From Thysanoteuthis rhombus (taxonomy: Eukaryota > Mollusca > Cephalopoda > Oegopsida > Thysanoteuthidae), in NCBI GenBank assembly GCA_963457665.1, contig OY735207.1, forward strand, positions 59,907,613 through 59,971,612: DNA of 64,000 bases, given 5' to 3'. A model generated the notes under the pieces. It was not told the origin of the DNA, did no database searches, and was given only the letters and a program-made list of their open reading frames with translations. How positions within the stretch are numbered: the first letter of the stretch is position 1; the number at the start of each line of letters is the position of its first letter. Below, in pieces: positions 1 to 15,400 of this stretch. A program made the translations under genes and the position numbers.

Positions 1-126
1 TAATCTTGGAAATTCATCCTATCCTATTTTCATTCTTTTTTTCATTTCATTCTTTTTTCAAAATTTTGCAAGTCAAAATAGGGTAGCACATTAAACAACA
101 AAGGTCACGATTTGGGGTAGACTTAC

Positions 127-1800
127 AGGTTGAAGTAACTGGTACCCACATCCTCCAATTCATTAAAATGGGCTCTATGTAATCCCAGAATGAAAAAATC
201 ATTCATGATGACAGAGGGTGTTTATTGAGTATGGATGAAACTATTATTTAAAATGGCTAAATACAGAATATAAGTAACTATATATATTGATCTATAAGAC
301 TATTGATTTACAAGGATATTTTGAAGACTACTGCTTACTGCAACTCATCTAAGCCCCGATGGCTGTCCATATCAAGCTTTAGTAGATAGCCCACCCCCCA
401 GTCATAATACCAGTGCAATGAATGCTGTGTAATATTTGCATCATTTTTTCTTTAAAATCAATGACCGTCACAAATACCAACAAATATGGTAGTAAAAAGA
501 ATAGTGGAAATATTAAAGTAAATAACAAACAAAATGGGTCTTTTGTTAGCTTAAAGGCTCTGTAATCAACAAGGATTATAAAGCAGCATAAAAATTAGTC
601 TTGTAGAGTTCAAAAAAGAGAACTTACTTGAGACAGACTTTTAGGTATGACATTATCAGCTGAGCATATTGTTGTGAAGAGGTCTGAAAATTAAATGAGA
701 GAAATAACATCAATGAAATCTCAGTAAAATTCATCAAAAAGTGTTAGAATGTTTAACAAAGGTACAACATAGGTTCTTTCTCCTCATAGAAAAACATTCA
801 AAAACATCTTGCATACTCAATATTTTTCATAATACTTGAGTGCTGCCAATTTGGATGTTTTTTGTTTTGTTTTTTAGAATTTGTGAGTCCATTGTTGACA
901 ATATTCAGATGTTTTTAAATATTTTTTAATGAAATCAAGTCCAGTGTTACAAAATAAGATGATTTTTTTGATTTTTGACTTTGAGAGTGAATTCCAGAAT
1001 AAAAAAAAACCCTGAAAAATCACATCCGAAGTGGCAACAGCGATACTAATTATTCCTCCGCAAACCACACATCTTGGTTTGGATCTTTTTTTTCTCCTGC
1101 CAGCCTCCCAATTTATTACCATTTTCTATACACCATTCTTTATGTCTCTGAATTTTACAACATTCAACTATAATGTCTGAACAATGGTTCCCCCACTCTT
1201 TTCTTCATCAACAATTGTGGTATGCCAACAACAAGACATTTTTCATCAAGATGATGAGACAGAGCATAAGATGCAGATTCATGCCTATCCTAAGGGTATT
1301 AGTGATAAGTAAACACAAGCAGTTTCAGTTGGAATTCACTAATTCCATTTCCTGTACTGATAACCATTATACTACTTGATATCAAGGTTGCACAGATTTG
1401 ACCAGAAGGGGAGAATATCCAAGCTTTATCTCAGAGACTGATCTAACTCGGGTATTTGAATGTAGAAAATGAATGAGTCTGGAGCCAAAGGTTCAATAGT
1501 AGCCTTTTGGGGTGGAACTTTGCCTTGAAACTGTGCTGGGTAAGTCTCTAAAATAAAGCTTGGGTCAATAATTTCTTTTTTTCTGACCAAATCTGGTATA
1601 ACCACTTAATACTGCCACACAACATACATACAATATTGTAAATAGCAATGAAATAGCTTTAAAAAATTCAGTTTTTACGAGGCATTGGTCAATTGAATGA
1701 ATCTACTCACTTGTTCATAGTACAGAACTGCACACATATCAGCAATTTTGGAAGCAGAAGGGTAAAACGTTTTTGGAGTAACTGGTTCTGGGAACAAAGG
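127..1800 (-). CDS. TDRD12: TDRD12-like C-terminal exons 36-38 (residues 2554-2617, incomplete)
   Basis: Exons 1711-1800, 628-683 and 127-174 continue the frame (PLFPEPVTPKTFYPSASKI; YAQLIMSYLKVCL; AHFNELEDVGTSYFN). All borders are consensus, and the junction AA + A is in phase. The final donor is CCT|GTAAGTC at 126/127, so at least one more exon lies off the left edge. In known TDRD12 proteins a CS (p23-like) domain follows the last Tudor. It is not visible here and would be expected beyond the window. Confidence 0.7.
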
Positions 1801-4800
1801 CTGTAGAAATACAAGAACAAAATGACAAATACATTACAAAGTCATTCTTGGTAGAATATTGATGCATTTATTACTTTGATAAAAAAAATCACAAGAATAT
1901 GAGAGTGAATCAGTAAGTCCACAGCTTGACACAGTTATTAGCTGAATTTTGATTTGAAATTTTAACTGTCTGATGTTCAACCTATGCGATCAATATTCAC
2001 CATTGAATTAAGTGCATAGACAATGGACTTATTGATGTTTCTACTTATATCCAATGGAAAGATCTGTACAAGACATAATATGGTAAATCATTTTTGACTC
2101 TTATGTGCCTTTTGTTTAAAAAGGTTTTGATAGCATTACCATTATGATTTCAGGTGACTGAAAAAACATCATCTAAGTTAAATATCAATAATACTCTTTC
2201 TGCTTGTCCCTACTTACGTTAAAATGTTGTGCTTTAATTTGGAGGGGAGGGTTTAGGTAGTTCATTTAGAGATAGGAAGAGAGAGGGGAAAAGGAAGTTG
2301 CATTATTTAATGAGAGGGTAGTAAGAGGGAGAGGAGAAAAAAAAGGGAGAATTTGCCATATGAAACTGATACATCTTTGCATAACATTTAAATAAAAACA
2401 TGGATGGGCAACTAGGTTGGAAAGGGATAGGGGAGAGAAGAGCAGACCCATAAGATGATGAATTTCCACTGGTCCAACCATTCAATAATAAGTGGAAAGA
2501 ATTTCATCAAGCTCAACTCATATGTAATAAAGATTTTTCATTTTCAAGTTATAACAAAAGGCATGTGACAAAGTACCCAATGAAGATTTTATAAATTTTC
2601 ACTCTTATCATGAAAAAATTGTTGGTCTGATTTTTAAATCTGTTTCCCAATTTTTTTTTTCAAACTGAAAAAAGATCATTGAAAATTGTAATGAATAGAA
2701 TTTACAAATTAAAATCAGAACTTAATTTATTAGAAATCATTATAAAAGGAAATTGAACCATAAATCTCATAGTCTCCGTTCTAATGCTTTAACTACCAAG
2801 CTACCACTAACTGATATCACAATTCATTTCAATTACAGCTTCATAAAAATTTAAAAAAATAATCTGGGTCTGAATTCTTTGAGATCTTGCAAGTAATGTG
2901 TACCAGTTCATTTGGACTGATTTCCCTTTCACTGTTGTTTTTAAATCATAAAAATAGAACAGGGAAGACAGTTCTAAGAACTCAGGAAAAAAGACACAGA
3001 ATACATGGTAATATATGCCCTCAGATCAAAGTTCAACCTTTTAAATACATCAGACAACCAAAGAAGACTGGAGGGTACAGCAGCTGAAACATTGAAATGA
3101 AAAACAAAGAATGATGAAATTAGACCAAATGAACCAATATTAAAAATAATAATCCTTCTCAAGAGAGAAAAAATTCTAAGCACCTGGAAATGGTCATCAA
3201 TTGTAGCTGCCATTTTCCACCAGACAAGTTCTTGGGCAATGTTAATCACTCGCTCGTAACTTGTGTCCAGTAAATTGACATAATATTGAGGCAGTTTTCC
3301 TTCTGTAGGCACTTCATGAATCACCTACAATAATAGAAATAATAATAAAAACATCAGGAATCCAAAATGAAATATGAGCAAAGAGAGAAATAATGGGTGA
3401 AGCTTTAAATAAGAAACATATAAATAGCTAATTGATTAGTAAAATCTGATCAAATATTACGAAGTAGAAAAAGTTTGTGTACAGGCAGAAATCCCCTAAA
3501 TACCAATCACACATATACAACTTCCTAGTCCTGCAAGGAAAATGGTAGGCTGGGGTACAGGCTAACCATTTCTAAATGAAAATGTCTTCACAATAGAAGA
3601 AAACATTACAAAGAAAAGGATTATGCCAATGTACCCAACCAAAGCCAAAAGAATAAGTTTTTAGAATAATTTTTCAGTTATTAGTTGAATTTAACTTCAT
3701 AGGATCCATGGGGTTACTTATACCATTTAGCTATAATGGATTATACAAGTATAAGACTGTAGAAGGTAAAATTTACAGCAGCCATTCTTAGTGGGTGCCA
3801 TATGGCCTTCTTGGGGGCCCTGACACATTTGAAGGGGGCCATAGACTGAAATAATAAATGATTTTCTATGTATCTGTTAGCATTGCACCCAAGGACAGCT
3901 TTCAAGGGAGGCTGTGACCAAAAAAGGTTGACAATGACTGATTTTTTAAAGTGATTTTCTCTTCTTCTAGTCATATTTATGATAATGAACCTCGTCAAAC
4001 CAAAATGGCACATCTATGTTCATCAAATAGCAGATGAAAAGTACTTCTATAGTTTAGTATCAAGTGGAGAAAAGTGCTCTTTTATTGCCACTGATTAACT
4101 GCTTGATTAAAAAACTACTTGAAACGATTTGTAATCGAAAGTGGAACTCTCTAATGAACAGCATAAAAAATAGAGCATCTCTTCTATAAATTGAATAGTA
4201 AAAAAAATCACCAAATTGTCGCAGGGAGTTGATTTCAATCAAGAGTTATTTCCCCTTGATATTAACATTCTATTTTCTTGGTATGAAATTAAGAGTTGAA
4301 GCAAAGGAGTTGTAATGAAAAATTAGTTACTCACATTTACAGCAAGTGTTTTGTATACATTATCTGCAGTCATGGACATATAATACATAAGATCATTGCA
4401 TTTTGCCAGCCACTGGTCTTCTGAAAGATGAAAAGTTGTCCATTATAACTACATGACTTAGAGTCAACTGAACTCATAATTATAACTTCTTCATTTTCAA
4501 TTGTTTAAAGATTTTTCAAAACCCATATCATGAAGAAATTAGATGATAATAATAGAAAAAAAACTTACCTGATGGCTTTATATGGGCCAATCTACATTCA
4601 ATGGCCTGGGAAGGCAGATACATCAATTCTCTGGGCATAGTTTGCAACTCATCAATATGAACTTCTTCAATATTTCCATAGTCAACAAAATGGACAACTG
4701 CTTTGGAATCCAGTAGAGTTAGAATAATCACCCTATACCACCTAGAATAAAAACAAATGAATAATGTTGAAAGTTACTTAAATCAGTACAAGGCCAAATG

Positions 4801-7800
4801 GATGGAGGAATTATGTTGCATCAGTCTTCAGAATAGGGACGGCCAGCCTGCATGTCTTGATATTTACTAAGCTCAGCTTGATATGGCACAAGACTAAATG
4901 GGATTAGGAAGATTATGCTGCTGCAATCTTTCAAATAGGGATGGCTTGCCAACCTTGAAAATCAATATTTTGAAATTTTAGCTTTTATCTAGATTTGACA
5001 TGCTCACTACTCTCTTGATTAGCACAAAAAAATAAGCATGTCCTCTGCTCAGAGTCACAAGGCAGAAAACTGAGTCTAGCAAGTTGTTGTAGCTCTTTAT
5101 ATCGCCTTAAATAAAACTGAAGAATTGATGACTCCAAGGCAAGGCAAGGCAAAAAAAATTTTTTAAACTCATCTTTAAATATCCTGAATAGATGTACAAT
5201 ATTTATTAGTGTACCAGACAAGGAATTTTATATCAAAAGTCAAAATTGATTAGAGGAAAGGGGCCATTATACATTAGCAATATTTTGACAAATTTTTTTT
5301 TGTATCAGAGGAGTAACTGGTGCCCTGCTCATTGGAAAAAGCATGAATATATTCACAGAAAAAAATTGGTGGGGCAGGGATGATTTTTAAAAAAGGAAGT
5401 CGAATTGAACACAAATATATGCTATTATAAGAATACATCAATCAGGTTGAAAGTGTTTAGCTACAATAAAAACAAATACAAGACTTAAAAAGCTGGAGGA
5501 ACATTTCTTTTTTGGTTTAATTACCTGGAATCTAGTGAAGATTTGCTTAAGCAATGCATCCCTGTGCTCCATTCCCGCTTCTGTTGTGGTTCAGTCTCGA
5601 GGCTCATTTCCTCTTGAATCTTCATCATCAAATCATTCAAACTGAAAGATAGAGAAAAACAGGTCTGGTTAGTCACTCAATAGAAACCGCAACATGACCA
5701 ATATCTTTTGGCAACAATTTTGGATCAATTTAGCATTAACTCACATAACAAAAATTAAATCCCACAATAAAAACCTATTTCGGAGTTGGGATGGGGATTC
5801 TCACAAAAGAAAAGAAAATCATTTTTTTCTAGACATAATAAGAGTAAATGTTTGAACCATTAGCCTTCTAGCTCCATTGGTGTGGCCTGTATGCATGACA
5901 CAGCTAGATTAGTTTGAAACCTTAGGTGACAGTTTTGGTTGACAGTTTCTAATAAAAATGAATGAAAAATCAAATACTTACCATATTTTCATGTCCAACT
6001 TTTGAACATAGAAGTGTTCTGGTTTAAAAATATATGAGATGATTACATTTTCATAATCATCACCTGCCTGTAATGTTTCGCTTTCCAGATCAAATTCCCA
6101 AGTAGGACAGCTACAAAAGGATACGAAATTGGAATTTTCATTAACAATTCAGACTGATGAAAAAAAAAACAAAAAAAAACCAAAGCTGGAAAACTCAGAG
6201 AGCATATACCTCTGTTAGCACCATGAACAAACTAAAAACTGAATGAAAGTCAGTTCATATACAGGTACGATGGAGTGGAAGTAACTGTATATTTTGATTT
6301 TCCAAATTTGGGCTATTGTCTTATTATATAAAAAATATCTATCGAAAACTTATTCCAAGAAGCTCCCCAAAATTTGGTCTATTTTTCCTTAGCTTATGGC
6401 CTACCCTTCCACAAAATGTCATTGAAATTCATTGAGAGCTTTTGGAAGTATTCCGTGGACAGACAAACATATATAAGTGAATACATGTACAATTTTGAAT
6501 TTTGTCAGCAGAGTTTTAAATAATATTGAAAAAACAAAACTAGCATTTTGTTTTTGTTTTTTTTTTTCAAATAAGCTTGCATCAAAAACAAAGGATTTCA
6601 ATAATAACAATAAAATTTAGATTAATAATGACTCTTGAAGTAATAATGAAGTTATAGTTAATACTAGGGTAGTGCCCATTCCAAAGGTGCATGTTTGAAA
6701 AGGGCCGGGCTTTATGGGGTGTGGAGCAGCCTACCATAATTGTAATTTAAAATGATTTTCCATTTGTACCACCTCAAAGTATTTTGGTTACTTCTCTCCA
6801 GCATTTGCAATTTAGATATTTTATACCTAAACTCAGACGTATAACCAATATATCTAGATTTAGATTTATAATCATGCATAAAAGATCTATACACTATAAT
6901 TTTTAAAATCTATTCTTATTAGAACCACAGATTAAAAAACCTAATATATTTGGTGAATGTAAACTTTGTACAAGGGCCAGTTGTTCAGTAGTCAAACACA
7001 CACACACACACACACACAGACACACAGTGAGGGATTTCTATCAAAACCCTCATGTGACCAATATCTTTTGACAGTATTCCATGTTGGGTGTTCAATCAAT
7101 TAAAAAAAGGAAAAAAGAGGGGATCAATGAATAAGTTACTTCTTGCCTTTTGTTAGGCAGTGATCACTGATCAAGTCTGAATTGAAAAAAAAACAGCCTG
7201 AATGCTGCTGAAGACAAAATAAAGGACCAAATTAGTATAAACTTACATTGCAAATTGAATTTCCACAGAAACTTATTTGGGTTGGGAGATTTTCAAAAAA
7301 CAAAATGCTCTTCCTAGACATAATGAGTAAATGTTTGTACTTTCAGTCTTCTAGCTGCATTGGTGTGGCCTTTATGCGAGAGTCATAGATAACCTGCCAC
7401 CCAGACCAACTTGAAAACTGAAGAAACCTATGTTGACAGTTTTGGTTGATGGATTCAAACAAAACAACGTGGCTTCCCAATTCTTAATTGAGAAAAAAAA
7501 GTTTATTTTGTTTTGATGGTGTCTCCAGTATCAAATCAAACGAGAAACCACACCTTTTCCATAACGATTGCTAATATTGTATTAAAAGCTCAAACAAATA
7601 CTGAAAGAATACAATTTGTAACGGACAGAGAGACAATCTGAAATCAGATAAAGATAAAGTTCAATAATCGTTTCTCTATAAATATACGTACCTTGTGTGC
7701 AAAGTGTTTGAGAGTATCATTTTAGGAACATAACCTTCAAATAGTTTATGTAGTAGTATTAAATGCTGTGAAAGAAAAAGAAAAAAATCAATAAACTTAT

Positions 7801-8000
7801 CAAATTCCAAGTAGTTTTCAGGTAAATCAAATGAGATCTTTAATGAAATAAAATTCTAAGTGGAAATTAAATTTGGGTTGAAATTTACAACGTTCTAATT
7901 TCATGGGGGTTTTTATTTTTATTTTTCACAAAAGAATCTTAAACTTATCTGAATATTTGGGAAAGAGAGAACACCAATAAAAATGATTTGATAAAATTAT

Positions 8001-8035
<35 letters not shown>

Positions 8036-9339
8036 CTTTATTTTATACGCACAACCATTACACTTTATAATTATTATTCATCTCTTCTCAAGTGTCTTGT
8101 ACCAATAAAATTTGTCAATTTGTATGCTTTCAACATATTCTTGAGTTTTTTTTACTCCTTTCTTCTGTTGATGTTTCACCACTTACAATCTAATGAACAA
8201 GGGTAAGCATGGAAGTGGGTGCTTATGCTTGAAGAGGAGCAATAGGGATTGACCTTCACAATAATTGTAAATCATTCATTACTCCTCACAGACAAGTCTG
8301 AAGCCTAAAGATCAAGTTATAGCAGATCACAGGTTTACAGACAAATAACAAAAGTAATCAATAATAATAGTAAGATAAAATAGTTTCATTTGCTTTTGCA
8401 TCTTATCATAGTTAATACAGTTACATTCAAGTGGTAATGAATTATGTTGACAAAATTGAATTCTTTGATTCAAGAAATATGTATGCCAGAGAAATGATCA
8501 AATTTTAGTTGCCAACACCCACAGAATTTCCACAGGTCCACTAGTCAACATAAGCAGAATTTTGGGGCATTGATAACTACAAGAATCCCCCTTTTAGTGC
8601 AATTCCAATTAGCATGTTTTTGATTAACATGCTAACAATTATCCCCCAAAAATCAAATAGCCTGCCCTATTATGTATTGAAAAATAAAAAGGTTTCTATT
8701 ATTTCCCAAAGGTATGAAGGTCATATAAGATTTTTTTTATATTGAAGAAAGGATAAAGATAACAGATGAATTTGTAAACTATTGCATAAAAGACTCTTAT
8801 TACCATCTTTTAAAAACCTAATGAAGTAAACAAGATTATCCTTTCTTGTATTCCAGCAATTTTAAATATTCATTAGAGCAAGATGAGCTAGCAAAAAGTA
8901 CCATGACAATGGGGCGTACGGATTATATTATAAGCAGAAAAAAAGAAACAATAAAACCGAACCAGATACATTCACCTGGACAAGTCTAGAGAATGCACCA
9001 GGTTAAAAGTGTAAAAAAAAATAATATTAACAGGTTTGGTTTGTCACTAAATAGAAACATTCATGTGATCAATGTTTTATGGCAGGATGCCATGTTAGAG
9101 GTGATCAATTAAAAAATTGGAAAAAGGGGTGATCAATGAATAAGTCGCTTCTCTTGTCTTTTGTTGGGTAGTGATAACTAAAATAGTCCCTAATTTCCAA
9201 AAAACAAGAGTGAATACTACTGGGTGCAATTTATCATATATTTGCATTGTAAATCCAGGTGGGTATCTCAAAAACGAAATAAAATAATGTATTTTCTAAA
9301 TATAATGAAGAGTAAATGTTCAAATTTTCATTATGTGTG

Positions 9340-9404
<65 letters not shown>

Positions 9405-12400
9405 GCCAGCCAGACATGCTTAAAAACTGAAGAAACCTATGTTGACAATTTTGGTTGACAGTTCCTGATAGGATCCTTACCCGAGGATTATCAATGGCGA
9501 GATTATTGCTAATCAGCTCCCTGCGTAAACTTGGGCCATTAGTGACCGTCTTGATAGCCTTCAGGAAAGTCCGCTCAAGAAGAGGATCAAGCCAGAGGGT
9601 ATTGTCCATCCTGAAACATAGAAATGCTTGTTCTTTCAACATGGCAAAATATTTGAAACTTTTTTAACACTTACTTCCAATGAAAATGAAGCATAAGACA
9701 AGATAGAACTTTTTTCTAAATTTGCAATTGAATGCTTAAAAAAAAAATGGAAAAAGTGATGGCTATTAAATTTCTTAGAGGACAAATATGAAAAAAAAAA
9801 GTTGAGTCAGATCAAAAAATGAAGTCGCTTTCTGTGTCACACGACACATGAGGCAATGATTTTGTCTCCATTTCTTGAACAATCCACGGGGACCCAATCA
9901 TTGTCTCTGTAGTAACTGTAGGTTTTTATTGAGCCAAGGTGCTATCCTTACACTCAAGATGGACTATCTTACAAGTCAAAAACACTGAAACAGCCCTTTT
10001 ATTTATGTATAGCTGGGGGAATGAAGTGGATTCATGCATTTCCCAAGGGCATTAATGCAAAATGAAAGTAAACTGTCTCAACTGGAGTTTCGACTCAGTT
10101 CACCAATTTCATTTTCCGTGCCCCCAGTTCCTAAAATTAGGTAAAAATTAACAGTAAGAGTTGTTGAACAGGAGACTTTTGATGGCTTGCTTTTTACACA
10201 CATTTTTACCATCATAGAGGCATAAACTGTTACTTTTTACTAAAATTGAGTTTAAAGTACATCATCATTAGGTTGCAAGTGCGTTCATGTATTGCTATAA
10301 GACGGATCTTTAAATTAGCAGCCTGTTTTTAAATTGCAATACCAAATCAATAATTATATTGCCACTTCTGCCTGAAAATGAATCACTAAGTTTCATCATT
10401 TTCCTCTCAATACCCTCTTTCTGTAAGTTTTTACTGCTCTGTCACCAAAACAATACATGACTTGACAAGATCAAAGGCACCAACCAACTGGAGTTGCCAG
10501 TTTCAAGGGAAGAGATGTAACAGAACCAGTAGGACAAAAAAAGGATGATTGAGAATTTATCAAGCAAAGTATCAATAGATTTCAATAATATGAGATAAAA
10601 TTGATGACTCACACAAATCTGATTTTGCCATAGAGCATTTTGGATTCAAGCCAGCTTTCAGCAAATGAGTTGGCCTGAAATAGAAGAAAAAAGATTACTC
10701 CCTAACCTATCAAATCATTTAGAATAAATTTTTTTTTAAAGCTGTTTGAATTATATAATTTGTCTTAGCAAGGAGACAGTCAGGTGTCATGAATGAGATA
10801 ACTCATGTAATGATAGTGTTATCTTTTTCTTTTTTTTTTGGTCTTATATTCACATTTATGTATATATTACATTTATTAGATATTCTGTTGGGCATATTAG
10901 ATGGAAAAAAAGAAGTAAAAACATGTAAGTATAAGAGTTGAATAAAATACATACGGCTGGTGTCCATTGTGTGTCAGAATCCACTGGATACAAACGACAG
11001 AGAAACACTTCCACAGCCTGGAATGGAATTGCCTTGAATTCCTCAGCTAGTTGATATAAATTGCAGATTGGGTGACTTTCTATTTTGCCAATATCGACAA
11101 AGATCAGCTGAAACAAGGAAAAAAATAAAAGCTTTTGCTTTACAAAGTTTGGTGTTCAAAAACTAAGACTCCAGAGCCCATGGGAAAAACAAAAAAAGTT
11201 GAAGAAGCAGAGAGAAACCGTAAGTAATTTAGGGTCAGACTGAGAGAACAGATAAGACCTCTGGTTTGAAGCAGGAGATATTACGTGGTTAAGCTAATAG
11301 CCAGTTGGAAAGTAAGGGTTGCAGTGAACAGTAGAAGTCTAGACAAGATCAGGCGAGCCAAGGCACTGAGTTTGGCTTCCAATTTTGCTAGAGGACTTTA
11401 GGTCTAAAAGTCTGGAAAAAGTGCGTATTATGCACAAATATGTACAGTATATCATGTATAAGTATATACAAGTATACATCATACATGTATGTTTAAGTGT
11501 ATATTGTATGTATAAGTATACTTACGCTAGCTGTGTTCTTAGAAGCATTGTCATATGGTTGCAGAACTTTTACTCTATGAAAGAAAAGAAAAAAAGTTCA
11601 CCAGGAATTAAATCTAATTAGTTCTAAAAACACTTGGTATATATTTTTAATATCATAACATTGAAAAAAAAAGAAAGAAAAAAAGGTCAGTAATAGGCTC
11701 TATTACTAACATGCATAAGTTTTTGTTTAGTATGACACAAAAAAGATTTTTCATGATACAAATCAATGTTTAAATACCTTCACAGGATTTGATTTCTTCA
11801 GTTTTTATAGGATTGGCAAGTTTTCCAAGGTCCCCATGTATTTTGTATTTGGATTCGTGATTAATTTTTTAAATAACCCAAAATTTTACCCTTTCGAGAT
11901 TCTTGGAACGTATACGTTCTGAGGTCTCTATGACTGCTGGGATATAAGTTCTGTAGTTCTATCTGAGAAGTCTACTGGATTATTATGATTCAGGTCTTAA
12001 GAACCTTAATATGTTAGTCTTGAAGGGTCAAAAAATGAAAATAAGACTATTATTAATAAATATGATTACATCTCGCTACCAAACTTATCAGTACATGAAT
12101 ATAGTGAAGCCACCTTTTTATTGAATTTGTTGGTGCTGAATGCATTTATCAACATAAGGGAACTTCAAAAAAAATTTATGTCCCATGCAATGCTTTCTTC
12201 CTCACTTGTAACTGTGTTAGGTGTCAGGAGGATTTCATTTAACCTCGATTGAGAGTAAGCTGTCATCTAATCAACAATTTGTCTTGAAAATTTTTACATC
12301 AATGACACACAAACACACATTAGCTAACCTGGAAAACTGTTCACTGGTATTCACAACACACAACAATCCACTTGTCAGTTCATCTAGGGGAAAAAAAAGA

Positions 12401-15400
12401 AAAACATTAGATGAATAAAAATTCTGAAGAGAATCTGTAAGTTGGGGTGGAGATTAGGATTCAAGAAATTCTTCAGCATCATATAGTGATATGGAAATAT
12501 ACAAATGTTCTTACTTTTAGGTTTGGAATATCAATCCAGAGAAGAAGAAAAAAGGGGAAAAAATGAGAGCACCCATCTACACTGAAAGGCATACATTATT
12601 ATCCTCACTATTTCTATTAAAAAACTGTTGACCAAAATTGTCTACATAGGTTTCTTCAGTTTTTAAGTTGGTTTGACTGGTAATACATGTAGGTATCATG
12701 TACAGGTCACACGAATGGAGCCAGAGGGCTGAAAATTTCAAAATTTACTCCTTTTTTTTTTTTTTTTTCCAAATTCTCTCAAACCCAATAAATTTTAGAG
12801 AGAGTTCAATTAGCAATGAGAGTTTATACTAAATTGCCCCCTTGTGTGTGTCCAGCAGCAATCATGCTTGTTTTGGGGAAAATCAGACTTTTCTAGTTGA
12901 TCACTGCCCAACAAAATAGGAGAGATATAATCAATCCATTGATCAACATCCATTTTTCCAATTTTTTAATTGATCTCCACAAACATGGCATGCTGCCAGA
13001 AGATGTTGGTCAAGTGACAGGTCCTATTGAGTAACTTACTATCATTAGTTTTATTCCATCAAGTTATAGTTGCTTTATTATCACAATATTGTGGGATTGA
13101 AAAATTGAATGAAAAAAAATTTTCTTAGAAGTATTCAGATACATACAATTAGTTGGGCCAATAACATTAATTTTAATGGAAAATAAGAAAAAATTGGGAT
13201 ACTTTTGCCTCTTAAACAAACAAAAATGACTTTAACCACAACATGATAGCAGAAGAATTAACAACATTATTTTCCAAAATAAAAGTTCATTTTAACACAG
13301 AATGTATCACTTTTGACTTGAATAGATTCAATTTTAAAGCATGCTCAATTTGGGCAGACTGCTAATAAAACTAAAAAGCAATCGTTTTGATTTCATTAAA
13401 GCAAAACTTTATACAACAATAACACATAGGGGAGTATTTTTCTTAAACTATAGAACTGGAAGAACTGCATAGAGGAAGCCAGCATTAAGAAACAGACCAA
13501 GTACCAGGAATTGATGGAGAAGTGCCAGAAGCGGAGGGAGGGGGCTTGATGGTCTTTTGTGAACTCATTGAAGTGGGTTGTTGGGGCCTTGCTGGCCAAT
13601 CGTTGTTCAAAGTCTACTCTCTGCTTGGTATTAATGGGGCCTCAAAAAAATGCCATCATAGCTTGGAGAGGACCTACAAACAGCTCTGGATCAGAAGGAG
13701 CGGGGCAATGCCACTGGGACAAATCAGGGTTGATCAAACCCTGACTGGGTAGCCCAGGGTGTGAGACTTTGAGAGACCCGAAACACACAATGACCCTAGT
13801 AACATCACTGCGTCAGTGCATCCTTGCATATTTGTCAAAACCATGAGTCCAGGTAATTCATTAAAGTCTGCAAAGTTATTGGTAATGTACTGCCAAATGT
13901 CTGGTCCTAATCAATGTCTGGATTTAAGGTAAACAATAATCAAAGGAGATATGAAAGAAAAACTCACTCAAAACTTGTCTGTTGGAATGATTACTATAAT
14001 GAAGGGCCATTCCCATAATCAAGCTGGCCAAATCACTGTGGACCTGTATTGACTTCTGTGTACCAATTTGATGCTCCAAAATACGCACATAAAAATTATT
14101 AGCTGTCTTCACATGCAGAATTTTCACCTGGAATGAAAAAAAAAAAGGGGAATAAGTTTGGTTAATCACTCAATAGAAACTGTAACATGACCAATGTCTT
14201 CTGATAGGTTGCATGTTGAAGGTGATCAATTAAAAAATTGGAAAAAAAACATGATCAATGACTAAGTTACTTCTCTTGCCTTTTGTAATGCACTGATCGC
14301 TAAAAAAGTTTGAAATTTCAAAAAACAAGCGTGAATGCTGCTGGACACAAACAAAAGACCAATTTAGCATAAACTTAGATTGTCAATTGAGCCCCCAGTA
14401 ATAACCTATTAAGGGTGTGAATTTACGAAAAGAAAAACCACAAAAACATTTTTTCTAGACATTATGAGTGATTCTTCAAATTTTCAGCCCTTTAACTTTA
14501 TTGGTGTGACCTGTACCCATGATAGATACATAATAAGCTAGACCAACTTAAAAACTGGAGAGTCTGTTGATGACAGTTTTGGTTGACTGTTCCTAAGAAC
14601 TAATTATAAAAACATATGACACGATACAAAGTCAGAGTTTTAAACTGTCATACCTTATATCTATTAATTTTTGACAAGTAATTCTTCTTATTTCTATTGC
14701 TTTTTTATCAAAACCTTCAGACTGTCATTCTAAAGTCATTAGTAAGTAGCACAAATCCATTGCAATAAAAGTCAACACATTCCCTGACGTCTGTGGCTGG
14801 ACAAAGATGCCTTGTTGTGTTACATGAAGAGTTAAGTATATGCAATAACAATTACTTTTTGAGAAATATAGAGGGACAAACAAATCCAAACGTCCCTTTA
14901 TTCTCAACTTCCTTTGATGTATCTCCTAGCATATGATTTTGAGCATTAATACTTACCCTAACATCTCCTTGAAGAGGCAGGCTAATATGCTGTGTACAAG
15001 TACCATTCAAATCCACAGAAGGCAGCACACAATGGCGATCGTTACAGTGATGTTTATTCCTGGAAAATGAATTAGATTTTCTTTTTAAATTTAGACAAGT
15101 TTTAATATTTTTTTTCTTAAATTTGGCAAGTGTGTACTCATTTATAACATAGGAAGAATTTCCTTTGAAAGAATATTCCGTTACATCAGTCATCAATTGC
15201 CTGTGCCCCCCCCCCCCCACTATGTAATGATATTAGCCAGTTGCCCAGCTACTGAATTCTGATCAAGGTTACTGAACTTTCCCTCCCTTTTTCAAAAATA
15301 CCTAGCTTATGAAGAAGTGAGTTGGCAAAAAATATCTCTTAACATGACAAGTACAGTTAGTGCAAAAACTTTTCAAGCTCATAACTTGTGCTTGCTGCAA

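Noticed and set aside
530-560. Alternative acceptor GATTACAG for an exon after 628-683
   Set aside because: It keeps frame, but the resulting sequence is hydrophobic low-complexity text running into a repeat. The exon at 127-174 has better borders and a typical composition.
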